This document shows, piece after piece, positions 17,417-25,894 of a stretch of 64,000 bases of DNA (position 1 is its first letter; every line of letters begins with the position of its first letter). This DNA is from Gammaproteobacteria bacterium HGW-Gammaproteobacteria-15 (lineage in GTDB: Bacteria > Pseudomonadota > Gammaproteobacteria > Enterobacterales > Alteromonadaceae): positions 1,369,237-1,433,236 of the forward strand of contig PGZF01000001.1 of NCBI GenBank assembly GCA_002840125.1, given 5' to 3'. Made by a program: the position numbers and the translations under genes. The notes under the pieces were generated by a model that had not been told where the DNA came from, made no database searches, and saw nothing but the letters and a program-made list of their open reading frames with translations.

Positions 17417-19039
17417 TTAGCATACCTGATCCCGCCCCGCCCGTTTTGCTTGATATAACGCTTTATCAGCCGCTTCAATCATCTGCTCAGCATGCGTAAA
17501 CGTATTTTGCTCACTGCAGATAACGCCAGCGGAAAAACTAGAGGAAAACTGCTCGCCATTGGCGCTAAAATGCAACTGCCGAAACGCCTGTAATATTTGC
17601 TCTGTTAAAGTAACCGCCTGCTGACGGGAACACTCCGGCAATACCAACATAAACTCTTCACCACCATAGCGACCGGCCTTATCGGTTTTACGGATACGCT
17701 TACGTAATAAGGTTGCTAATGCAGTGATGACAATATCTCCTGTAGCGTGACCGTAGTTATCGTTAACCGCTTTAAAGTGATCAATATCCAGCATAACAAC
17801 ACTAAACGGCTTGGCGTAACGCTGACTGCGCTCAAACTCCTGCTCTGCCGCATCTTTAATGGCGCTGTGTTTTACCAAGCCAGTAAGGCTATCTTTTTCA
17901 ATCAGGTTTTTTAGCTGCAAGCTGCGTTTAAGTCTGGTTTTAACTGCCTGTACTAGCCGGGCATCATCAATAGGCTTAGTCAAGAAATCGTCGGCCCCCT
18001 GCGCCATTGCGCCCAGTTGCACCACCTTATTCATCTCTGATGATAAAAATACAATAGGTAACCGTTTAAGTGACGGGTATTGTCTAATCACCCCGGCCAG
18101 CTCGGCACCGGAGTATTCAGGCATATACATATCCATCAACAATAAATCCGGTTGCACCTGCATTAGCTCGTTCACCATAGTGCGGACGTTTTCGATAATA
18201 TGTGTGTCCATACCCGCACTATTCAGCACCAAGGCGTAATGCTGAGCTAACAGCTTGTCATCATCAACAATAAATACCCTGCCAGCCTGTTTGTTGCCGT
18301 GCTCTAACAGCTCACTTATGGCTGAAATCATATTGGGCACATCCAGCGGTGAGGCAAAAAATGCATCAGCACGCTGCTGTGCTGCTTTAATACGTAAATC
18401 AAAATCGTCTTTATCAGAGAATACCAGTAAACGTGAGTGTTGTTTTCTCAACTGTTGCAGCAACAAGGTTTGCTCAAATAATGATCCCTCACCGTTCACC
18501 CGGACTGCAGAAAACAAAACAGCAGGGGCTTCGCTTTGTAAGCGTACCAGACAGCTATTAAAATCAGTAAAGCACTCTACCCGATGGCCAAATGCCTTTA
18601 ACTGGTTGGTAAGTTCGTCCGCCAGCGGCTGAGAGGGTAACAGCAGCCACACAGTATCAGATTGATATAACTCTGCCACCGTTTCAGCTTCAGCCAATGT
18701 TACCTGTTGCAGCGCATGATCTACTGCAATATCAAACTCCAGTGCAGCCTGACGTAAAGACGGCAGCGCCTGTATCCGCTCATCCGCGTGCCTAGAATCA
18801 ATATCTTTGGCAAGCTGCTCTAAATGCCGGGCATGACGACCGAGCGCTGCGTGGCCAAAGGTGCCACAGGCACCTGCCAACTTGTGTGCCTCGGCTATCA
18901 AAGCAGGCAAATTGTTGCTTTCCGGCTGCCCGGTCAGCTGCAGCATCTTTGCCGAGCGTTCAGGCAAGCCATCTTCAAATCGCCGGCGCAAAGTGGCAAA
19001 GGCGGCGGACAAATCCGTCTTGGTTTTGCTAATTGTCAC
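17417..19039 (-). CDS. Hpt - pseudo-receiver - receiver - GGDEF diguanylate cyclase
   Basis: The 540-aa cytoplasmic signalling protein starts with an Hpt domain; AEAHKLAGACGTFG carries the phosphorylatable His near residue 52. A degenerate receiver-like domain follows (about 125-250) that lacks the acceptor Asp (VLFSAVRVNG). Then comes a true receiver (FIVDDDK, acceptor in LLLMDMYMPEYSG, TKPI). A GGDEF domain ends the protein, with active site RYGGEEF and an inhibitory RxxD (RKTD) five residues before GGEEF. It should make c-di-GMP under phosphorelay control. The start is GTG 19039, with AAGGAG 7 nt upstream. It is the last gene of a run with a response regulator and a hybrid kinase. Confidence 0.88.
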   Translation of the reverse strand: MTISKTKTDLSAAFATLRRRFEDGLPERSAKMLQLTGQPESNNLPALIAEAHKLAGACGTFGHAALGRHARHLEQLAKDIDSRHADERIQALPSLRQAALEFDIAVDHALQQVTLAEAETVAELYQSDTVWLLLPSQPLADELTNQLKAFGHRVECFTDFNSCLVRLQSEAPAVLFSAVRVNGEGSLFEQTLLLQQLRKQHSRLLVFSDKDDFDLRIKAAQQRADAFFASPLDVPNMISAISELLEHGNKQAGRVFIVDDDKLLAQHYALVLNSAGMDTHIIENVRTMVNELMQVQPDLLLMDMYMPEYSGAELAGVIRQYPSLKRLPIVFLSSEMNKVVQLGAMAQGADDFLTKPIDDARLVQAVKTRLKRSLQLKNLIEKDSLTGLVKHSAIKDAAEQEFERSQRYAKPFSVVMLDIDHFKAVNDNYGHATGDIVITALATLLRKRIRKTDKAGRYGGEEFMLVLPECSRQQAVTLTEQILQAFRQLHFSANGEQFSSSFSAGVICSEQNTFTHAEQMIEAADKALYQAKRAGRDQVC

Positions 19040-19171
19040 CAGAAAGCTCCTTCAACCCGCTAAGGCTGTTATCTTTAAATGAGGCCAGTGCAAAGTAAAA
19101 AGCTGCCCCAATCACAAGGCACTGAATGGAATCCTGTAACGTCCCCATTTTGTTGTGCTATATCCATTTAA

Positions 19172-19558
19172 TCAGCGTGTTTGGTTTTGCTGATAAAGCC
19201 GGCTTAATGTACCGCCGAGCTTCATTGGCTCGAACGGTTTATCGATAACCGCTATAGCACCTGCATTTATATATTGCTGCTTCTCCCCCTGTTGTATTTT
19301 GGCTGTCATAAACACTACCGGCACTTGCGCCATTCCGGGTAGCTGGCGTAAAGCTGCCAGCGTTTGTAAACCATCCATTTGCGGCATCATCACGTCCAGC
19401 AAAATAAGTTGTGGCGCAAACGCCTCTGCCTGTGCCAGGGCACTTGGGCCGCTGTCACAGCTTAATAACTCAAAACCGGCCACATCTGCCAGCGCAATTT
19501 CAGCCACTGCGCGAATGGACTCATCGTCTTCTACATGCATTACCCGTTGCAGCGCCAT
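19172..19558 (-). CDS. Single-domain response regulator
   Basis: The 128-aa protein is one receiver domain with the acidic pair HVEDDES, acceptor Asp in LILLDVMMPQMDG, Thr in FMTAK and Lys in DKPFEP. It has no output domain, so it passes phosphoryl groups or acts by protein contacts. It begins 18 nt after the stop of the hybrid kinase gene at 19577 and lies upstream of the Hpt-REC-GGDEF gene. It is a likely intermediate in that relay. Confidence 0.9.
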   Translation of the reverse strand: MALQRVMHVEDDESIRAVAEIALADVAGFELLSCDSGPSALAQAEAFAPQLILLDVMMPQMDGLQTLAALRQLPGMAQVPVVFMTAKIQQGEKQQYINAGAIAVIDKPFEPMKLGGTLSRLYQQNQTR

Positions 19559-19576
19559 TTGCAGCCTCTTTAGTGC

Positions 19577-22513
19577 TTAATTAAGGATGTTTTTTAAATA
19601 CTTGGCCAGTATCTCAGTATTAATACGGCTTTTACTAAATACTGCCCGTACTTTTTGTTTATTTTCAACACTTAAATCTTGCGCCGAAAAGATCACTACC
19701 GGAATGTCGCCCTGGCTCTGTGTAATAGCGTTTAATAAACTCATACCATTACCATCAGGTAGACCTAAATCCAGTAAAATCAGGTCAAACCGCTGCTGCT
19801 GCAATATTTTGCCCGCTTGCGCCAACGATGTTACGGCCTGATAGTCGCACTGACGATCCAACTGCAACCGCATAATAGTGACAATATCGCTGTCATCTTC
19901 AATATGTAAGATACGTTGATAGCGTTTTTCCCCCTGTAATTGGCTTAATAGCTGGCCAAGTTTCAGGCTTAATAGCTCTGGTGTCACCGGCTTTTCCAGC
20001 CAGTCTAAGGCATTAGCTAAAGCTGCTAACTGCAATTTGCCTTGCTCGACAAAAGCAGAAATAATTAATACCGGCACATTGGCAGTTGCCGGGTTATCGC
20101 GCAGCCGCAGAAAAAAATCAGCACCGTTTTCTTCGCGTAGCTTTAAATCTAACGTTATCGCATCATAGCGCTGTTCAGCCAACCTCTGCCATGCGGTAAC
20201 ACTATCTGGCGCCCAATCAGTTGCATAGTTTAGTGCCTGTAAAAACTCACATAACACCACGGCAGTATCGGCATCATCTTCTACCACCAAAATCGTTTCA
20301 TATCGTTCTGGCTGAATTGACGCCTGATACAGTGGCAGCTCCAGCCAAAACGTAGCCCCCTCGCCTACCGTTGAGTTAACACCAACATTGCCCCCCGATT
20401 GCACAGCAATTTCACGGCTAATGGCCAGGCCCAGTCCGGTACCACCTTTGGGCTGATGATCTTTATGGTTTAATTGTGAGAAGCGCTTAAACAGCTGCGG
20501 CTGATCAGCCATAGCGATTCCAACGCCCTGGTCCCTCACCCATATTTTTACTTTTTGCTCATGCACTTCTGCGCCCAGCACAACCTCAGAGTGTGGTGGC
20601 GAAAATTTTACCGCATTGGATAAAAAATTAGCCAATACCTGCTGAATACGTGCGGCGTCTAGCCATAACTGCACATCGGGAACGGTATTAAGCACCAACC
20701 TTACACTATGCTGCTGAGCAAAAGGTTGATGCTGCTCCAACGCTTCAAACAATAAGCGAGGCAATGCTACAGCAGCTTCGTCAAAACGCATTTTGCCGGC
20801 CATTAGCTTTTCAATATCAAGCAAATCATTAATCAGCAGGTTCAAACGCTGACTATTTTTGTGAGCAATGCCGAGTAATTTTTCCACTTTAGGGCTTAGT
20901 GCCCCACCGGCGCCGCCAAGCACTAAGCCTAATGAACCGCTAATTGACGTTAACGGCGTCCTTAGTTCGTGGCTTACGGTAGAGACAAAGTCATCTTTAA
21001 GTTTTTCTATACGCTTAATTTCGCGGATATCCTTAATGATGCTCCAGATAAACTTTTCATCCTGCGCATCACTAAACAGCACGCCATTAAGCTCGATATC
21101 GATTAACTCGCCGTTTTTATGGCGATATTGTTTTATGTAAGGGCCGTAGCGGCCGGTTTCGGTTAGCGCCTTCAGTTGCTGCTGCTCTGCAGCTGAGTAA
21201 TACTCTGGGGTCAAATCCCAATAACTTAACTGTTTTAACTCTTGCGGTGTATAACCAGCCAATTGCTCCATCGCCGGGTTAGCATCAATATAAGCACCAT
21301 CACTAAAACGGTTTAGTAAAATAGGTAAGGGTGAGAGTTGATACAAAGCTAACAGCTTTTGTTCAGACTGGCGCAGCAAAGCCTGCTGTTCTGCAACCTC
21401 CTGCTGCGCCTCGCGGCGCAGGTATGATACCAATAATAAGCCTAAGAACAGTAAGGCGACCGACGCCAGCAACCAAATTGTCCAGATAACCTGGTTGGCA
21501 CTCTGTTGTTTTAAAATTTGTGGTGTAATGTTCTGCCAACTGAGGCTTAGAAGCTGACTGGCCTGCTCTGAGGTTTGCCCCCAAATGTTAAGCGGCAACA
21601 CAGATACCAGATATTGATTACCATTATGGTGCAGCTGCAATTGCGTTGCTGTATTAAGCTGCTGCGGTAACATATCGTTTGCAAGCCAATGTTGTAAAGC
21701 AGACGATGGTTGTGGGGTACTCCAGTGTTGGTTACCAAACCACGGTTGACGTATGTCAGCATTCATCGCCGTAGTCAGATCAGCTTTTACCAGTATCTCC
21801 ATAGTTATTGGTTCTGCGTTGTTTGCATCACCTTGATTGATAAAATCAGTTTGTTGCTGAAATATTTGTTGTAAATCTACCCCCACCTCAACTGCTGCCT
21901 GCACTTTACCCTGCGCATTGTTAACCGGCGTTACTGCGCGCAGCCCCAGGCCGTGACGGCCAAGCTCAATACCACTAACATTCTGCCCGGTGTTCAGGCT
22001 ATGCATCAGCATGGGGCGAACGTCAGCCACTCTGTCACCATAATGCTGTGACCGGTGCGCACGCAAAAAAGTGTATGCATCCGGAGCTAAATGCAAATGT
22101 AACTGACTGACGCCATAAGGTATTAATGCCTGCCAGTAATGATCCAGCAATGGCAAAACCTGTTGCCGCAGTATTGTAAGATCAGTTGCAGCAGCCTGCT
22201 GTTGATAGTACCCGCTTGCTTGCAACAACTGCTGTTTAATCTGCTGATCTGACGCGACTAACTGCGAAGCCATTATTGCCTGGCGCTCTGCGTCATAGAT
22301 GAGTTGTTGTAAGCTATTAATTTGCAGGTCATACAAATGATGTAAGCGATTATCAAAACTCTGTGCACGTTGCAGCATGGTGTACCACGCAGAAAACACC
22401 ATAATCAGCAGAACAACAGTGGCAATCAGCGTATAAAGGTAAGTGTTTGAAAAATAATGCTGCTTTATTCTGCTAATCATAGTACCCGCCCGTAACCAAA
22501 ACAGTTTCAGCAT
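19577..22513 (-). CDS. Hybrid sensor histidine kinase with two receivers
   Basis: The 978-aa protein has a membrane span (about 27-48), a periplasmic sensor of some 300 aa, a second span (about 345-365), a PAS domain (near 395-500), a HisKA domain with phospho-His in VSTVSHELRTPL, an HATPase domain (NFLSNAVKFSP, then GTGLGLAIS), and two C-terminal receivers (VVEDDADT with LDLKL; HIEDDSDI with LLDLGLPDGNG). It starts the signalling run with the response regulator and the Hpt-REC-GGDEF protein. The ligand is unknown. ATG 22480 (MISRIKQH) is an alternative start, and neither start has a strong ribosome binding site. Confidence 0.87.
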   Translation of the reverse strand: MLKLFWLRAGTMISRIKQHYFSNTYLYTLIATVVLLIMVFSAWYTMLQRAQSFDNRLHHLYDLQINSLQQLIYDAERQAIMASQLVASDQQIKQQLLQASGYYQQQAAATDLTILRQQVLPLLDHYWQALIPYGVSQLHLHLAPDAYTFLRAHRSQHYGDRVADVRPMLMHSLNTGQNVSGIELGRHGLGLRAVTPVNNAQGKVQAAVEVGVDLQQIFQQQTDFINQGDANNAEPITMEILVKADLTTAMNADIRQPWFGNQHWSTPQPSSALQHWLANDMLPQQLNTATQLQLHHNGNQYLVSVLPLNIWGQTSEQASQLLSLSWQNITPQILKQQSANQVIWTIWLLASVALLFLGLLLVSYLRREAQQEVAEQQALLRQSEQKLLALYQLSPLPILLNRFSDGAYIDANPAMEQLAGYTPQELKQLSYWDLTPEYYSAAEQQQLKALTETGRYGPYIKQYRHKNGELIDIELNGVLFSDAQDEKFIWSIIKDIREIKRIEKLKDDFVSTVSHELRTPLTSISGSLGLVLGGAGGALSPKVEKLLGIAHKNSQRLNLLINDLLDIEKLMAGKMRFDEAAVALPRLLFEALEQHQPFAQQHSVRLVLNTVPDVQLWLDAARIQQVLANFLSNAVKFSPPHSEVVLGAEVHEQKVKIWVRDQGVGIAMADQPQLFKRFSQLNHKDHQPKGGTGLGLAISREIAVQSGGNVGVNSTVGEGATFWLELPLYQASIQPERYETILVVEDDADTAVVLCEFLQALNYATDWAPDSVTAWQRLAEQRYDAITLDLKLREENGADFFLRLRDNPATANVPVLIISAFVEQGKLQLAALANALDWLEKPVTPELLSLKLGQLLSQLQGEKRYQRILHIEDDSDIVTIMRLQLDRQCDYQAVTSLAQAGKILQQQRFDLILLDLGLPDGNGMSLLNAITQSQGDIPVVIFSAQDLSVENKQKVRAVFSKSRINTEILAKYLKNILN

Positions 22514-22609
22514 TGACTATTTCAAACAACATTACAAGAAAACACCTAAATTACTTAACAACAGGTTGCTTCACATTAACTGGATTTTTAAATAAAAAAC
22601 CGTCCGCAT

Positions 22610-25363
22610 TTAATGACTACATTGATCCAGCAAATACACCAGATGCTGATACTCAATACCGCTATGGCGCGATAAACCAATTTCACAGGTACGGCTGGTT
22701 GACACCCCTTGCGAGCACTCACTTACCTGCTGCTTTAAGCCCGACAACGCCGAAGCATTTAACTCTGGCAAGACAAAACCTTTGTCACCGGCAAAGCCGC
22801 AGCAGCTGATGCCCTGCGGTATCACCACATTATTACTGCAAGCCTTAAGCAGCTGTTTTAGTTTATCTGCCTGGCCCAACTGGCTGGCGCTGCAGGTAAT
22901 ATGCAGTGCCACCGGCTCATTAAGCGGCGTAATATTTAGCTTAGGCAGCACCTTATCATGCAGAAAATCGACACTGTCGAAAATACTGAGCCTGTCATCA
23001 AGTTTGCTCTGCAGGGTTAAGCTGCACGGGCTGGTATCGGATAAAATGGGGATTTCACCATTATTGCTTACGTTTAGTAGCCACCGCTCCAGCTCGCGTT
23101 GCTTTTGCGTTGCCGCCGCAAACTGGCCCTTCGACTGAAACGGCATACCGCAGCACTGGCTGCCAAGCCCCTCTGGCATTATCAGCTGATAACCCGCTTT
23201 AGCCAGTAAGTGGGCGCTTACCTGTTGCAAACTGCGTTTGTCTTTACTGCCTGCCTGAGGTGACATTACGCGGCCGGAGCAGCTGGCTAAATAAATAACG
23301 GGTTTCAGCTGGGTATCGGCCTGGGCCATTGGCAGCACATTGTTATAGTTCGCCGTTGGCATAGCGCTATGCCACAACGCACGTAGCGGCAGCAATTTAG
23401 CCAGCGTACTGCCTATGCCCAGGCCTGCACGGGCCATTGCTGATGCCGCTGCAAAATGCCGGGCCATAAAAGCCGCCAGCCCCTGCCAGGGGCGGTTATG
23501 TTCTGCCCGCAACTGCCGGGTAAGGTCGCCGGTATTAATACCCACCGGGCAGGCTGTGCTGCACATACCGCAGGCGGCACAGGTGTCGTTACCGGCATAC
23601 TGATAGGCCTTATTCAGTTCAGCCAGCCGCTCTGGCTCATCACCACTGCGTTGTAAACGCGAAATTTCGCGCTGGGTAACAATACGCTGGCGTGGCGTTA
23701 ACGTTAGTTTGCGTGACGGGCACACCGGCTCACAAAAGCCGCATTCAATACATTTATCTACCAGCGGGTTAGTGGCAGGTAAGGGTTTAAGGTTTTGCAG
23801 ATGTAACTGGCTGTTGTAACTTAGCACGACGTCCGGGTTTAAAATATGCTGCGGATCAAGCAGCTTTTTAATCCGCCACATCAGTGTATAGGCCTCTGTG
23901 CCCCACTCCAGCTCAACAAAAGGTGCCATATTACGGCCAGTGCCGTGTTCAGCTTTAAGTGAGCCACCAAACTCCACCGCCACCAGTTGCGCTACTTCCT
24001 GCATAAACGCATCGTAACGCGCAACCTGGGTGGCATCATCAAAGCCCTGGGTAAAAACAAAATGCAGGTTGCCCTCTAAGGCATGGCCAAAAATAATCGC
24101 TTCATGATAGTAGTACTTATCAAACAACTGCTGTAGCCGTGATACCCCTTCAGCCAGCTGCTCAACCGGAAAGGTAACATCCTCAATAATCACCGTGGTG
24201 CCGGTTTTACGCACCGCACCAACCGCCGGAAAAGTGCCTTTGCGTATCGCCCATAGCTGGTTGTAGACGGCTGCGTCAGTACTAAAATCGACCTGCTGCT
24301 CCAGCGCAAAAGCGGCTAAAGCACTGCGTACCTGTGTCAGTTGCTGTTGCAATATGGTGCCGTTTATCGCCGTGCTTTCTATCAGCAAAGCACAGGCATT
24401 ATCAGACAAACCCTTTACCCAGGCTGGCATGCCCGGCTTATGTTCTACCGAGCGCAGGCTGCGCCGATCCAGTAGCTCTACCGCCGATACCGGCTGCTGC
24501 TTTAATACCGTTACCGCGCGACAGCAACTTTCCACTGACGGGAACACCAGCAACGCGCTGGCCCGGTGCGGATAATCCGGCACTGTGTTGTACGTTACAG
24601 CGCTGATAAAACCCAGGCAGCCTTCAGAGCCAACCATTAAATGGGTAAGAATATCGATAGGATCGGTAAATTCGGTTAACGCATTGAGTGAAAAGCCGGT
24701 GGTGTTTTTTAAGCGGTACTTATGGCGAATTCTTGCACTAAGCTCAGGGTTATCCTGAGTTTGTTTGCCCAGCAAAGCCAGCTCGGCTAAAAGTTTGGCA
24801 TGTGTCTGGCGAAACGCCGCTACGCTTTGTGCATCTTCAGTATCCAGTACAGTACCGTCAAACAACACCAATCGCATCGCTGCCAGGGTATTAAAACTAT
24901 TATGCGCGGTACCGCAGCACATACCGCTGGCATTATTTGCCACAATACCGCCAATTTTGCAGCTGTTAATCGACGCCGGATCAGGGCCGATTTTGCGCTG
25001 AAACTTTGTCAGTACGCTGTTCGCCGCAGCACCAATAACACCGGGCTGCAGCCGTATTTGCTCGCCCAAACCGCGCACTTCACGCTGCTGCCAGTTTTCG
25101 CCCAGCACCAGCAGCACAGAATCGGTTACCGCCTGGCCGGATAAACTGGTGCCGGCGGCACGAAAGGTTAACGCCACCTTAAAGTCGTTTGCCAGTTTTA
25201 GCAGCGCCACTACTTCAGCTTCGCTTTCAATGCGCAGCACTAATTTAGGCAGCATGCGGTAAAAGCTGGCGTCAGTGCCAAAGGCAAGCGTAGCAATAGG
25301 GTCGTCAAAATAACGCTCAGCCGGAATAAGCTGTTTAACGGCCTGAATAAACTGCGGTTGCAT
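22610..25363 (-). CDS. FAD/Fe-S D-lactate dehydrogenase-type oxidoreductase
   Basis: The 917-aa enzyme combines an N-terminal FAD-binding domain of the GlcD/Dld type (FRAAGTSLSGQAV, SCKIGGIVANNASGM) and a FAD-oxidase C domain. Two 4Fe-4S motifs follow (CIECGFCEPVCPS and CAACGMCSTACPVG, about 540-610), and then cysteine-rich CCG domains (CCGMPFQSKG and SCCGFAGDKG). This architecture resembles the large D-lactate dehydrogenases of Shewanella (Dld-II) and YdiJ-like proteins. They oxidise a D-2-hydroxyacid at the membrane and pass electrons to quinone. The substrate is inferred from architecture. AGAGG lies upstream of ATG 25363. About 100 nt separate its stop from the sensor kinase gene. Confidence 0.85.
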   Translation of the reverse strand: MQPQFIQAVKQLIPAERYFDDPIATLAFGTDASFYRMLPKLVLRIESEAEVVALLKLANDFKVALTFRAAGTSLSGQAVTDSVLLVLGENWQQREVRGLGEQIRLQPGVIGAAANSVLTKFQRKIGPDPASINSCKIGGIVANNASGMCCGTAHNSFNTLAAMRLVLFDGTVLDTEDAQSVAAFRQTHAKLLAELALLGKQTQDNPELSARIRHKYRLKNTTGFSLNALTEFTDPIDILTHLMVGSEGCLGFISAVTYNTVPDYPHRASALLVFPSVESCCRAVTVLKQQPVSAVELLDRRSLRSVEHKPGMPAWVKGLSDNACALLIESTAINGTILQQQLTQVRSALAAFALEQQVDFSTDAAVYNQLWAIRKGTFPAVGAVRKTGTTVIIEDVTFPVEQLAEGVSRLQQLFDKYYYHEAIIFGHALEGNLHFVFTQGFDDATQVARYDAFMQEVAQLVAVEFGGSLKAEHGTGRNMAPFVELEWGTEAYTLMWRIKKLLDPQHILNPDVVLSYNSQLHLQNLKPLPATNPLVDKCIECGFCEPVCPSRKLTLTPRQRIVTQREISRLQRSGDEPERLAELNKAYQYAGNDTCAACGMCSTACPVGINTGDLTRQLRAEHNRPWQGLAAFMARHFAAASAMARAGLGIGSTLAKLLPLRALWHSAMPTANYNNVLPMAQADTQLKPVIYLASCSGRVMSPQAGSKDKRSLQQVSAHLLAKAGYQLIMPEGLGSQCCGMPFQSKGQFAAATQKQRELERWLLNVSNNGEIPILSDTSPCSLTLQSKLDDRLSIFDSVDFLHDKVLPKLNITPLNEPVALHITCSASQLGQADKLKQLLKACSNNVVIPQGISCCGFAGDKGFVLPELNASALSGLKQQVSECSQGVSTSRTCEIGLSRHSGIEYQHLVYLLDQCSH

Positions 25364-25510
25364 GCAAACCTCTGGCGCTGAGAAACTAAACCTAGATTAA
25401 CCGATAATACGGTATTCGCGTGCAGCTTGCATAAATTTTTTGCTATATAAATTTATATATGAATAATTTATTCACCACTACTGCAGTTTCAACCGCTATA
25501 ACACGCTGTT

Positions 25511-25891
25511 TTAACTGCCAGCACCGCGCCGGCACAGTTGCAATGCTAAGCCCCAGGGATCGCGCAGCATGGCCAGATGCGAGCCGTCGTTCAGGTATAC
25601 ATCGGTAACATGGCTGGCACCGGCGGCGATTAAGCGGGCGCTGTCGGCGACCGGATCGGCTGATACCAGCGCCAGGTGTAAAATCAGCGGGTCCATAGCG
25701 GCGTAATCGGGTACCTGATCGGCCGGGTTGCAGTAAATTTCTATCATCATTACGCCGCTGTCATCGGCGAGAAAATGCGTTTGTGCTGCATCGTTTAATG
25801 CGCGTTTTAAGCTAAAGCCCAGATGCTGCCTGTACCAGCTGGCCATTTGCTGCGGTTGGGCGACATTAAAAGCAACATGTTCGATACGCAT
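25511..25891 (-). CDS. VOC-superfamily (glyoxalase-like) protein in the pectate lyase operon
   Basis: The 126-aa protein shows the paired beta-alpha-beta-beta-beta fold of vicinal oxygen chelate enzymes: MRIEHVAFNV with a possible metal-binding His, GVMMIEIYC with a Glu, LILHLAL with a second His, and a C-terminal LRDPWGLALQL. The reaction is unknown. It begins 3 nt after the pectate lyase stop, so it is probably co-translated and may act on a lyase product. General family assignment is firm; the pectin link comes only from position. Confidence 0.8.
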   Translation of the reverse strand: MRIEHVAFNVAQPQQMASWYRQHLGFSLKRALNDAAQTHFLADDSGVMMIEIYCNPADQVPDYAAMDPLILHLALVSADPVADSARLIAAGASHVTDVYLNDGSHLAMLRDPWGLALQLCRRGAGS

Positions 25892-25894
25892 AAC

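Noticed and set aside
22513..22809. Plus-strand ORF of 98 aa
   Set aside because: It lies mostly opposite the end of the FAD/Fe-S oxidoreductase gene and has no recognisable domain or ribosome binding site; it is a shadow frame.
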